A stretch of DNA of 64,000 nucleotides, taken from assembly GCF_000379465.1 (NCBI RefSeq), contig NZ_KB905397.1, positions 1 through 64,000 on the forward strand, read 5' to 3'. Made by a program: the position numbers and the translations under genes. Below the pieces are notes generated by a model that searched no databases, was not told where the DNA came from, and worked only from the letters and a program-made list of their open reading frames with translations. Source of the stretch: Sciscionella marina DSM 45152 (GTDB lineage Bacteria; Actinomycetota; Actinomycetes; Mycobacteriales; Pseudonocardiaceae). Below are positions 1 to 8,180 of this stretch, piece after piece (position 1 is the first letter of the stretch; each line of letters starts with the position of its first letter).

Positions 1-149
1 AGACTGTGCCCTTGCCGGTAGTCGGGAGAGTTGATCGCTGATGGGATGTCGTGCCCACCTCTGTTGGGGTGTGAGTACTCGTTCATTAGGTCGTTGATGG
101 TTCTCCTGCGGGCTGCTGATGGTGATCGACTGCGAAGACGGGAGAAGCG
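1..149 (+). other. IS110 upstream non-coding end (possible bridge-RNA region)
   Basis: This is non-coding sequence immediately upstream of the IS110 transposase, cut by the window edge. IS110-group elements are known to encode a structured bridge RNA between the left end and the transposase start. The placement here fits that, but I did not fold it and the element end lies outside the window. Confidence 0.3.
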
Positions 150-1370
150 TTGCTGTTTGTTGGAGACGATTGGTCGGAGGCCCATCACGATGTTGAGCTG
201 ATGGATCCCACGGGTCGCAGGCTGTCCAGGGCTCGGTTGCCGGAAGGGGTCGCGGGGATCGCGCGGTTGCACGCGATGATCGGCGAACACCTTGGCGAGG
301 ACGCGGACGAGGCCGAGGCGGTGATCGGGATCGAGACCGACCGGGGTCCGTGGGTGCAGGCGCTGATCGCTGCGGGCTATCGGGTGTTTGCGGTGAATCC
401 GTTGTCAGTGGCCCGTTTCCGGGAGCGGCATAGCGTGTCGGGCGCCAAGAGCGACACGGCCGACGCGCATACGCTGGCTGACATGGTGCGCACTGACTCC
501 CACCAACTACGTCCGGTTGCCGGAGACACCGCGGCGACGGAGGCGGTCAAGGTGGTGAGCCGGGCGCATAAGACGTTGATCTGGGAACGTACCCGGCATA
601 TGAACCGGCTGCGGCACGCGTTGCGCGACTACTTTCCCGCAGCGCTGGAAGCGTTCGACGACCTCGCCGCCGCCGACACGTTGGAGTTGCTGGACAAGGC
701 TCCGGACCCAGCCTCGGCGGCCCAACTGACCATCACGCAGATCAGCGCCGCACTCAAGCGTGCCCGTCGTCGCAGCATCTCAGACAGAGCCGCAGCCATC
801 CAGGCCACGTTACGGACCGAGCAGCTGGGCCAACCCGAGGTGGTGACCGCGGCCTACGCCGCGACCACGCGCGCGGCGACTGCTGTCCTGAGCACGATCA
901 ATGAGCAGATCAACGCCTTGCAGGGACAGGTGGAGGCACATTTTGGTCAGCACCCGGCCGCTGAGGTCCTCCTGAGCCAGCCCGGCCTAGGGTCGATCGC
1001 CGGCGCTCGGGTGCTTGGCGAGTTCGGCGACGACCCCCGCCGTTATACCAGCGCGAAGTGCCGCAAGAACTACGCCGGCACCAGTCCGATCACACGCCAG
1101 TCCGGCAAGAAGAAGACCGTGATGACTCGCTACGTCCACAACGACCGGCTCCTCGACGCGCTCGCCGTGCAGGCTTTCTCAGCCCTGCAAGCATCCCCGG
1201 GCGCACGGGCCTACTACGACAAGCTCCGGGCACGCGACATCGGTCACCGCGCCGCGCTGCGACAACTCGCTAACAGGCTCGTCGGAATCCTGCACGGCTG
1301 CCTCAAAAACCGCGCCCTCTACGACGAAGCAACCGCGTGGTCACATCATCTCGAGCACGCCGCCGCTTGA
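150..1370 (+). CDS. IS110 family transposase
   Basis: A DEDD (RuvC-like) transposase/recombinase of 406 residues, about the usual IS110 length. The N-terminal catalytic domain begins with VGDDWSEAHHDV (acidic residue near position 6) and carries GIETDRG near 60 and KSDTADAHTLADM near 105. The C-terminal Transposase_20 domain is marked by LSQPGLGSIAGARVLGEFGD near 280 and by a Tyr/Lys-rich stretch (RYTSAKCRKNYAGTSPITRQ). The chosen start is TTG at 150, five bases after a GGGAGAAG ribosome-binding site; the first ATG lies well inside the catalytic domain. It sits against a truncated IS5-type gene on the opposite strand, so it inserted into an older element. The gene appears intact, so the element may still be mobile. 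Confidence 0.92.
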   Translation: MLFVGDDWSEAHHDVELMDPTGRRLSRARLPEGVAGIARLHAMIGEHLGEDADEAEAVIGIETDRGPWVQALIAAGYRVFAVNPLSVARFRERHSVSGAKSDTADAHTLADMVRTDSHQLRPVAGDTAATEAVKVVSRAHKTLIWERTRHMNRLRHALRDYFPAALEAFDDLAAADTLELLDKAPDPASAAQLTITQISAALKRARRRSISDRAAAIQATLRTEQLGQPEVVTAAYAATTRAATAVLSTINEQINALQGQVEAHFGQHPAAEVLLSQPGLGSIAGARVLGEFGDDPRRYTSAKCRKNYAGTSPITRQSGKKKTVMTRYVHNDRLLDALAVQAFSALQASPGARAYYDKLRARDIGHRAALRQLANRLVGILHGCLKNRALYDEATAWSHHLEHAAA

Positions 1371-1397
1371 CATCCAAGCTCCTGGGATGTCTTTTTT
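1369..1397 (+). terminator. Rho-independent terminator at the IS110 3' end
   Basis: GACATCC (1369-1375) pairs perfectly with GGATGTC (1385-1391), followed by six T. The stem begins within the transposase stop codon. It also lies at the junction with the truncated IS5 gene, so part of it may be element-end sequence. Confidence 0.6.
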
Positions 1398-1739
1398 CGC
1401 CCGTACGCTCGCTCCGTCGACGATTGCTCGGGACCAGTCGATCAAGCCACGGCTGCCGAGTTCGTCCAGGACGACGTGGTGCAGTCGGCGCCACAAGCCC
1501 GCCTTGGTCCACTGGCTGAATCGGCGGTGCGCGGTCTGGAACGGCACACCGAACGAGGGCGGCAGGTCCCGCCAAGCACAGCCGCTGGTCAGCACATACA
1601 CGATCGCGGTGAACACCGCACGATCGTCCAGTGGTGCCGTACCACCACCCTGCCTACGCGGCCGAAACTCCGGGACCAACGGCTCAACCAGGGCCCACAG
1701 CTCATCGGGCACCAGCCGCAACGACAACGGATCACTCAC
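1391..1739 (-). pseudogene. Truncated IS5-family transposase (N-terminal part)
   Basis: The first ~117 residues of an IS5/IS427-type transposase. The DUF4096-like N-terminal domain is recognisable (WALVEPLVPEF, DDRAVFTAIVYVLTSGCAWRDLPPSFGV, RRFSQWTKAGLWRRLHHVVLDEL, then the first catalytic Asp region IVDGASVRAKK). Homology stops after RAKK at about 1391, where the IS110 end begins, and the remaining reading frame is foreign. The DDE catalytic C-terminal half is gone, so it is inactive. It was inserted itself into an IS3 orfA remnant. Confidence 0.85.
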
Positions 1740-1795
1740 AGTCCAAGATCATCGCGCAAACATGCCCGGCTGCCACGTAAGACACGCTCTTAGAT

Positions 1796-2072
1796 TCAAC
1801 CGGGCAGCTTCAGGATCTCATTGGCCTGCTTGAGTTCCCAGTTCTCCTTACGCAACCGATCCAGCTCGGCACGATCGCTCGTGACCGGTTCGCCCTGCAC
1901 GGGCTGCTGCTCGAGCACCTCAACGATCCACACGCGCAGCATCTCGGGAAGCACATCGACCACCGGGCCCGATGGCGTGCACGTCAGCATAGACAGACTC
2001 GTACTCATCGAAATGATCAAAAGCAAGCCGGACAGCCCTCTCGCGAACCCCGCGCGAGTAGCGCTTCGACAT
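1796..2072 (-). pseudogene. IS3-family OrfA remnant, frameshifted
   Basis: Two overlapping frames together reconstruct an IS3/IS911-type OrfA. MSKRYSRGVRERAVRLAFDH (start 2072) is the HTH N-terminus. A second frame gives ELDRLRKENWELKQANEILK, the leucine-zipper end of OrfA. A frameshift separates them, the gene is cut after NEILK where the IS5-type element begins, and no OrfB is present. Confidence 0.75.
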
Positions 2073-2449
2073 GGCGACCACCTTCCTCACACAAGGAACC
2101 GACCCCCAACCCATGACGGTTCACAGTCCTCGTTTGCTCTCGTCTGTCATGGCCCTGAAGTCAGGAACAGGCTGACAAATCAGACAGGGCGAGTTCTACG
2201 TACTTGCTGGTTCTTGCACAGTTGACCGATTCCAGCAGGTGGTGGCCACTCCCCGGAGATGGCGACCTTCACCAAGAATGGCTAGCAAAAGTTGCACCTT
2301 GTCACGTTGTGTAACAGCAAGGGGTCAGCGGTGGCTTCGTCTCCCCACGGGCCTAGGCTCTTGCGTGGATCACGTGCAGTCAACTCACATCCGTGGCCAT
2401 CATTGCGGGTGGCTGGTGGAGGAAAATGCCGGCCTGGGAGGCACGACAG
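2073..2449. other. Intergenic region upstream of the defence-like operon
   Basis: No convincing gene. The stretch between the IS3 remnant and the first operon gene probably holds the operon promoter. A weak dyad is visible around 2297-2323 (CCTTG...CAAGG). I could not assign -35/-10 boxes. Confidence 0.4.
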
Positions 2450-3718
2450 GTGAACATCGATGATGCGGAACCCTACCTTCGACACGTCACTGGCCGTGGA
2501 TCTACCCGTGACGCGTTGAAGTGGCTGCACGAGGGGCGGACACTGCCCGCGCCCATGCGTGTCCGTGAACTCCTCGCGGCCTTAGTGGCGGTGGCCGACC
2601 ATTCTAACGCAGCATTGGCCGATCTGGGGAATCGAGCATTACGAGAGGTCTGCCGCGACCGCCTTCGCTCTGATGTTGACACCGGCACCGGGTTACTCGC
2701 GATCGATACGGTTCCCCGGCCGCAGCACTTCCGACAAGCTCTTGACGAGGTGGCCAGCCACACCGCTAGCAGGACGTTGCGGGATATTTCGGTGGCTGCG
2801 GTTGCTGCTGCGCAAACTAACGACCCAAGCGTCATGAACGCTCTGTGTGCTGTCGCTGGTCTCACGTACAGCGAACTGAAGCTACGCGCTCATCCGACCA
2901 AACTGCCCGGCAAACCGTGTGGACACTGGACAAACGAGCAGTACGGCACCGCATTCGCGGTAATTGATTCCATCATTCAAGGCACTCATACCGAGGAGAA
3001 TCCGGCGCGGATCGCCCTGCGGCCGGTCGAACTACTCCTACCTCCGAGCGACGCGACGGACGGCTGGGAGCAGGTCGAGCGTATGCGCGCCGGGGGCGTT
3101 CCATACGAGATGTTGTTGACACAACGATGGGTCGGTAGCGCCTGGGGTGCCCATCGAAATCGCATTTCGCAGAAGGTGCAGGACGCGGTGGCGACGGTGT
3201 TGTGCGGGATGTTGGACAGCCGCCTCATCTCCTATCGACTCCTTGACAAGACCGCGGCCTCCAAGACGCTGCTCGCCAGCCTGAGCGTGCCGGAGCAGGA
3301 CAGCAGCGGCAGTTCCGACCCGAGCAGCGAGGAGGACCGTAGCAGCGTCTCGGGTCAGGTAAAGGTGATCGTCCGACCCGGCAAGGCCCTGTACGCCGTC
3401 GCCGTGTCAGTCGCCAAGGATCATGGGACTGCGAACAAAAGCGGAGGCAAACTCCTACAGTTGCCGGGCAAGCTGCGCGTGCCGGCCGCGGCGGTTCTCG
3501 CCGGGCCCGGTTGGGCCGCCCGCGGCGAATCGGTGGACCTCGTCCGCGCGTTTGAAGGTCGGGTCTATACCGAACTGACCATGAGCGAGCTCGTCGAAGA
3601 CATCGTTTCCGCAGGTCAAGATCGGACGACGAATTCTGTCGGTGGCGAGGTGCAGACTAATCCACGGTCGGCGCAGCATCCAGCGCCGAACGAGCACGAC
3701 ACGCAGGAGTCAGATTAG
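2450..3718 (+). CDS. Unrecognised first protein of the defence-like operon
   Basis: About 422 residues; I do not recognise the family. The N-terminal ~150 residues are helical and repeat-like (RVRELLAALVAVADHSNAAL, NRALREVCRDRLRSD, RTLRDISVAAVAAAQTNDPS). A central segment contains a conserved-looking WVGSAWGAHRNRISQKVQDA. A Ser/Glu-rich linker follows (~285-310), then a C-terminal domain with beta-like strands (VKVIVRPGKALYAVAV). No signal peptide or membrane span is seen. The chosen start is GTG 2450, eight bases after GGGAGG; in-frame GTG 2393 and ATG 2426 are alternatives. Its TAG stop overlaps the next gene's GTG by one base, so the two are translationally coupled. It may be a specificity or scaffold subunit, but that is only inferred from position. 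Confidence 0.7.
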   Translation: MNIDDAEPYLRHVTGRGSTRDALKWLHEGRTLPAPMRVRELLAALVAVADHSNAALADLGNRALREVCRDRLRSDVDTGTGLLAIDTVPRPQHFRQALDEVASHTASRTLRDISVAAVAAAQTNDPSVMNALCAVAGLTYSELKLRAHPTKLPGKPCGHWTNEQYGTAFAVIDSIIQGTHTEENPARIALRPVELLLPPSDATDGWEQVERMRAGGVPYEMLLTQRWVGSAWGAHRNRISQKVQDAVATVLCGMLDSRLISYRLLDKTAASKTLLASLSVPEQDSSGSSDPSSEEDRSSVSGQVKVIVRPGKALYAVAVSVAKDHGTANKSGGKLLQLPGKLRVPAAAVLAGPGWAARGESVDLVRAFEGRVYTELTMSELVEDIVSAGQDRTTNSVGGEVQTNPRSAQHPAPNEHDTQESD

Positions 3719-4758
3719 TGACACAGATCACTCAGCAGGCCCGCAGGCAGCTCATCGCGACGAGGGTCGAGGCAGCCGACACGTCATCACGCGCTCGCCG
3801 CACATTCAAGTGGCGTGATCAGGACGTGTCATGGCCCGAGGTGCAGATTCCCGTCACTCACGCCCTGCTCAACCCACGGAGCCACCGGATCAAGCCCCAA
3901 GTCGAGTCGGTCGCCGCCCGGCAGCGTGTCATCGTGGACGACCCATTCGGTGCAGAGGCTCAGGAGGTCGTTGCTCAAATCATCCAGGAGACCCCAGGCT
4001 ATAAAAGGATCGAGGCTGAGCTCCTGCGCGACGGGCAACTCGAGCCCGGCGTCATGACCAGTGAGGGTGTGCTGATCAATGCCAACACTCGACTGGTGGC
4101 ATTGCGGGAGCTCGGGTTTAGCAACATCAAGGTGCACGTCCTTCCCTCGGACGCGACGGAAGCCGAGTTGACCGATCTGGAGCTCAGCTTCCAGATGCGG
4201 CGCGATGTCAAACAAGACTATTCCTTTACAGCCCAGCTCCTGTTCATCCGTGACTTGCTCAACGACGGCTGGTCTCCCGAACGGATCGGCCTGGAGATGG
4301 ACAGGTCACTAGACCCGAACAAGGAGTCCGACCGCAAGCAGGCGGCACAGAGGGCAGAGACCGACGCCCGCATTCTCAACATCATCGAGAACGTCATCGC
4401 GAGCAGCAATGGCAATCTGAGCTACGCGTTTTTCGACGACGAGCAGCAGACTCTGAAAGACATCGATAGCGCATACCAGGCACACAAGGACAAAAACCCC
4501 GGGCTGGCGGAGCGCGAACGCAATGCCAAGATCACGGGAATGCTTGCAGGGTTGGACTACCGGCGGGTTCGGCAAATCGATGGGACCTACCTGAACGACT
4601 ATGCCGTGGCGGCCTTGGATGAACAAGCAGCCCTGCATGGCCACGCATGGCCCCTCGCTGTCGGGTCCAGCTCAACTGCGCCTGACGTGTCTTTGGACGG
4701 CTTGGATGTCCTCGACGACGTCCTGACTCTCACGACGCGACCTCCACCAATGAGGTAA
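3718..4758 (+). CDS. ParB-like nuclease/partition-domain protein
   Basis: 346 residues with a ParB/sulfiredoxin-like N-terminal domain: PVTHALLNPRSHRI near 45-58, then DGQLEPGVMTSEGVLINANTRLVALRELG (~105-135), which fits the ParB box pattern of an acidic/Gly loop followed by N-x-R. A helical region with a possible HTH follows (PERIGLEMDRSL, ~190). ParB-fold proteins bind CTP/ATP or act as nucleases; here it may load on or scan DNA for the helicase that follows. The stop at 4758 looks premature: the +1/-1 frame continues coherently into the next ORF (TSTNEVTLQPIFDALATT leading to 4809), so the natural protein may be a longer fusion split by a frameshift near 4730-4745. Confidence 0.75.
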   Translation: MTQITQQARRQLIATRVEAADTSSRARRTFKWRDQDVSWPEVQIPVTHALLNPRSHRIKPQVESVAARQRVIVDDPFGAEAQEVVAQIIQETPGYKRIEAELLRDGQLEPGVMTSEGVLINANTRLVALRELGFSNIKVHVLPSDATEAELTDLELSFQMRRDVKQDYSFTAQLLFIRDLLNDGWSPERIGLEMDRSLDPNKESDRKQAAQRAETDARILNIIENVIASSNGNLSYAFFDDEQQTLKDIDSAYQAHKDKNPGLAERERNAKITGMLAGLDYRRVRQIDGTYLNDYAVAALDEQAALHGHAWPLAVGSSSTAPDVSLDGLDVLDDVLTLTTRPPPMR

Positions 4759-4808
4759 CGCTCCAACCGATCTTTGATGCGCTGGCTACAACAGCGGAAG
4801 ACGACGAT

Positions 4809-5141
4809 GTGAAGTTCCCGCCGAACGAGGCCGGGGAGCAGCTGCAGATGCCCCGAAAAGCCTTCGAGGCTGCTGTCTTTCACGCATTGCACATCGCGGC
4901 CGACAACAAGGACCGAGACAATAGGGGACAGAGCGCCCTCCTGTCCCCTATGCGTCACCTGGACAACGCCGCCAAGGAATGCGATCGTGCGCGCGCTGCG
5001 TTGGGCGACATCGGCAACCATCACGGCTTCGACTTGGAGAAGCTACGACGTGCCGCCGAAGATTATCAGCGCTCTCATGATGAGCTGATAATGGTCGTGG
5101 AACAGCTGGGCGTGAGTGGTACGGAGGACGCTGACGCGTGA
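4809..5141 (+). CDS. Small charged helical protein, possibly the C-terminal part of the ParB-like protein
   Basis: 110 residues, predicted largely helical and charged (KAFEAAVFHALHIAADNKDR; AKECDRARAALGDIGN; EKLRRAAEDYQRSHDELIMV), with no recognised family. The GTG start at 4809 has no good ribosome-binding site. The same frame is open upstream to at least 4740 with sensible codons, so either the gene uses an unseen start or it is the tail of the preceding ParB-like gene after a frameshift. The stop overlaps the helicase GTG (GTGA at 5138-5141), which shows it belongs to the same operon. MRHLDNAAKECDRA resembles a short coiled coil. Confidence 0.55.
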   Translation: MKFPPNEAGEQLQMPRKAFEAAVFHALHIAADNKDRDNRGQSALLSPMRHLDNAAKECDRARAALGDIGNHHGFDLEKLRRAAEDYQRSHDELIMVVEQLGVSGTEDADA

Positions 5142-7030
5142 GCGTTTCTGCGGTGGTTCGGCTCACGTTGAGCCAAACGAGCCCGCCGGTTGTAGTGGCC
5201 AAGCGTGATGGCGACGTTCCTGATGTTTTTTGGGGCCAACTGCGTGTGGCATGGGGATACGAGGGTGATCCTGCCCGCGCTGTCCGTGTTTCGCTGTCAC
5301 GATTCCGGACCAACTTGACCTGGTTGAAGCCTGCATGTCAGCGTCATGGCGTCAGTTTGGATTGGGACCCTCGTGTGCTGGAAGTGATCCGGCAGGCTAG
5401 CACCGAACGGCGCGCTCTCGACCAGCTCATCCTCGATGTGTCTGGGCTCACGCCGGCGGAAGTTCAAGAACGATTGACAGACACGCGGTTCCAACGGCAA
5501 CTCAAGCAGTTCCAGCTTCGCGATGTGGGGCGACTGCTCGCTCTCCCCAATGGCGCGAACTTCTCTGTGCCCGGTGCTGGAAAGACGACCGTAGCCTACG
5601 CTGTTTACGAAGCCGAGCGGGCAGCCGGGCGGTTGTCGCGTCTGCTCGTGGTAGCTCCGTTATCAGCGTTCGACGCCTGGCACAACGAAGTTGAGGCGTG
5701 TTTTGACCCGCAGGATCGGCCGCGAGTTGAAGTCTTCACCGATCACGCACCCCTCAACGCCGAGATCCTTTTGATCAATTACCACCGGTTGGCCAACAAC
5801 TACGAGTCGGTTGCGCGGTGGGCGGCCAAGGGTTCCACGCTGGTCCTACTTGATGAAGCCCATCGAATGAAGGCTGGCCGGAGTGGCACGCACGGCAACG
5901 CCTGCCTTGACCTCGCTTTCACCGCAAGTCGCCGGGACATCCTGACCGGAACTCCCGCGCCACAGTCGGGCGCGGACTTCGTGGCGTTGGTCGACTTTCT
6001 CTGGCCCGGGCAGGCGCGTCGAATCCTGCCGAGCGAAGCTCTTGGAAGCCGTCCACCCGCTCATGCGGTGCACCAGGTCGCCGACGTCATTCGTCCGATG
6101 TTCGTCCGGACCCGTAAGGAAGAACTTGGACTCACCCCACCAACGCTGCGGGTCGAACCCGTGCCGTTGGAGGGTTTACATCGCGACATCTACTTCGCGC
6201 TGCGCGATCGCTACGCTGGCATGCTCAAGATGACGATAGCTGATCGTGCTGAACTCGGGCGTATGGGCACGATTGTGATGTATCTGCTTGAAGCAGCTAC
6301 CAATCCACATCTGCTCGCTGCTGGATCAAGTGATGACGATCCGCCGATTTTTCGCCATCCGCCGCTGACCGTTGAGCCAGGCAGCAGACTGTGGGACCTT
6401 ATTCAGCGGTACAACCAGTACGAGACCCCGCCGAAGTTCTCTCTCGTCGCTCAGATGATCAAGGAGAACGCTGAGCAAGACCCGCCACGCAAGACCCTGG
6501 TGTGGTCAAACTTCGTCCGCAATCTGCGCGCGATGGAGCGCATGTTTGCCCGCTATGAGCCAGCCCTCATCTACGGTGAGGTCCCATCAGGGAACAGCAA
6601 GCCCACAGCCGAGCGCACCAGGGAGAAGGAACTCCAGCGATTCCGCGAAGATCCGAATTGCATGGTGCTGCTTGCTAATCCTGCAGCGATGAGCGAAGGA
6701 GTAAGTCTCCATCAAGTCTGCCACGACGCGATCTACCTCGACCGCACGTTCAATGCTGGGCAATACCTACAGAGCATCGATCGCATCCACCGTCTCGGCC
6801 TGGAGCCGGGGGTAGATACTCGGCTTACTTTCCTACTCACTACTGGAACGATTGACGACATCGTCAACGAGCGCATCAGGACCAAGGCTCAAGCACTCGG
6901 TGACATGCTCGATGATCCTGACCTCGTCACGATGGCGTTGCCCAGCGAAGACGAAGAGGAGTACGGAGCAATTCTCGATGAGGTCGAGGACATCAAAGCC
7001 CTCTTCACGCACCTGCGCGGGGAGCCCTAA
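5138..7030 (+). CDS. SNF2-type superfamily 2 helicase/translocase
   Basis: 630 residues with an SF2 ATPase core. The N-terminal ~130 residues are a family-specific extension. Walker A PGAGKTT lies at 145-151 (in NFSVPGAGKTTVA, where SNF2 proteins usually have DxGLGKT), DEAH at 239-242, and motif III LTGTP at 269-273. The C-terminal RecA domain has LVWSNFVRNL (motif IV), LANPAAMSEGVSLH (motif V) and QSIDRIHRLG near 545-554 (motif VI with the arginine finger). These proteins translocate on double-stranded DNA using ATP. It overlaps the small ORF by 4 bp and the next gene by 1 bp. The residue pattern is close to SNF2 helicases found in restriction-like and DISARM-like loci, but no DISARM marker (DUF1998) is nearby. 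Confidence 0.88.
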   Translation: MSVSAVVRLTLSQTSPPVVVAKRDGDVPDVFWGQLRVAWGYEGDPARAVRVSLSRFRTNLTWLKPACQRHGVSLDWDPRVLEVIRQASTERRALDQLILDVSGLTPAEVQERLTDTRFQRQLKQFQLRDVGRLLALPNGANFSVPGAGKTTVAYAVYEAERAAGRLSRLLVVAPLSAFDAWHNEVEACFDPQDRPRVEVFTDHAPLNAEILLINYHRLANNYESVARWAAKGSTLVLLDEAHRMKAGRSGTHGNACLDLAFTASRRDILTGTPAPQSGADFVALVDFLWPGQARRILPSEALGSRPPAHAVHQVADVIRPMFVRTRKEELGLTPPTLRVEPVPLEGLHRDIYFALRDRYAGMLKMTIADRAELGRMGTIVMYLLEAATNPHLLAAGSSDDDPPIFRHPPLTVEPGSRLWDLIQRYNQYETPPKFSLVAQMIKENAEQDPPRKTLVWSNFVRNLRAMERMFARYEPALIYGEVPSGNSKPTAERTREKELQRFREDPNCMVLLANPAAMSEGVSLHQVCHDAIYLDRTFNAGQYLQSIDRIHRLGLEPGVDTRLTFLLTTGTIDDIVNERIRTKAQALGDMLDDPDLVTMALPSEDEEEYGAILDEVEDIKALFTHLRGEP

Positions 7031-7977
7031 TGTCGGCCGATCTCGACCGTCCCGGTCGGTCCGCCACCCTGCCGGGAGTCCTCCAGATCCAGGCAGCCTA
7101 CTGGGTCACGCAAGTGCTCGATGAGACGGGCGCTGCGCAGAACACGCTTAACCGCAGCTACCTCAACTTGCCCACCGGCGGTTGGCATAGCCGGGCATCG
7201 CTTCTTGCTGGCCAACAGTTGCTTGCTGACCTTGGCTTGATTGTTGAGCGAGGGTCGTTGTTCATTCCACAACCGACTCTGCTTAATTTGCGAGGACTGC
7301 CGCCTGACGCGTTCGTCGAGACCTTGCTTGAACGCATCCTCACGGAGCGCAAAGACATGTGGCTGCCAACCTTTGCGAGCAGTGACTTGGTCTTCTGGGA
7401 ACGAGTCCCGGAGGATGCCAAGGATCTATTGTGCTCGGTCTTCGAAGATCCACAACGACGCGACACCTTCGTGCTCTCCGCCGCACGCAAGGTGGATGCG
7501 ACACTGCTGGCCGAAATCGGTGCCGAGGGCGAGGAGGCGGTTGTTCATGCCTGCCGCGAGTATCTCAATGCCCGAGATCGAGGTGACCTTGCCGACCAAG
7601 TCGCACGTCTAAGCCTCCAAGATGACACGCTTGGCTATGACGTCTCCAGCCCTGACTGTCGCGGAAGGCGACACCACTTGGAAGTAAAGGCCACCCGAGC
7701 TTTGGGAGGCCGCGTCGAGTTCTATATCACCCGCAACGAGGCCCAGACCGGGGCCACTGACCCTATGTGGGCGCTCGTCGTCGCCCGCCAGGAGATCACC
7801 AGTACTCACGGCCCACTGCCAATGCACGTCATCGGCTGGCTCACATACCGAGATGTCGCGGCAGCCCTACCCAGCGATGCGCCAGCAGACAAGTATCTCC
7901 GAGGTCGATGGGCGTCCGCCCGCCTCACCGTGCCGGACACCAAGATACGTCCCGGACTGCCGCTCGATCGGGACTAG
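7030..7977 (+). CDS. DUF3883-type PDDEXK-like protein
   Basis: 315 residues. The N-terminal half looks like winged-helix segments (LNLPTGGWHSRASLLAGQQL; LADLGLIVERGSLFIPQPTL). The C-terminal half matches the DUF3883 pattern: GAEGEEAVVHACREYL (~165), DLADQVARLSLQDDTLGYDV (~185-204), then HLEVKATR with E218-V-K220, and EFYITRNEAQTG. The spaced E...D...ExK fits a PDDEXK nuclease fold, so it could be the effector nuclease. The TAA stop of the helicase overlaps its ATG (TAATG). DUF3883 domains often accompany McrBC and helicase defence systems; cleavage activity here is inferred only from the residues seen. Confidence 0.8.
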   Translation: MSADLDRPGRSATLPGVLQIQAAYWVTQVLDETGAAQNTLNRSYLNLPTGGWHSRASLLAGQQLLADLGLIVERGSLFIPQPTLLNLRGLPPDAFVETLLERILTERKDMWLPTFASSDLVFWERVPEDAKDLLCSVFEDPQRRDTFVLSAARKVDATLLAEIGAEGEEAVVHACREYLNARDRGDLADQVARLSLQDDTLGYDVSSPDCRGRRHHLEVKATRALGGRVEFYITRNEAQTGATDPMWALVVARQEITSTHGPLPMHVIGWLTYRDVAAALPSDAPADKYLRGRWASARLTVPDTKIRPGLPLDRD

Positions 7978-8180
7978 GCAGTGACAAGATCCAGCAACTC
8001 ACAGCCCGAATCCCAGGACTCTAAGTTACTCGGCAGTATGATCGAGCCGTGCTCGGAAGTGAACCTGACTTGCTCAGGTGACACGGTCGGCGCAAGGATT
8101 AACGAGACACGGCGGCGCTGACACGCCACTGCGCTTCCCCTGTACAACAGCCCACATGCGGCACGATGCGAAGGATGGGA

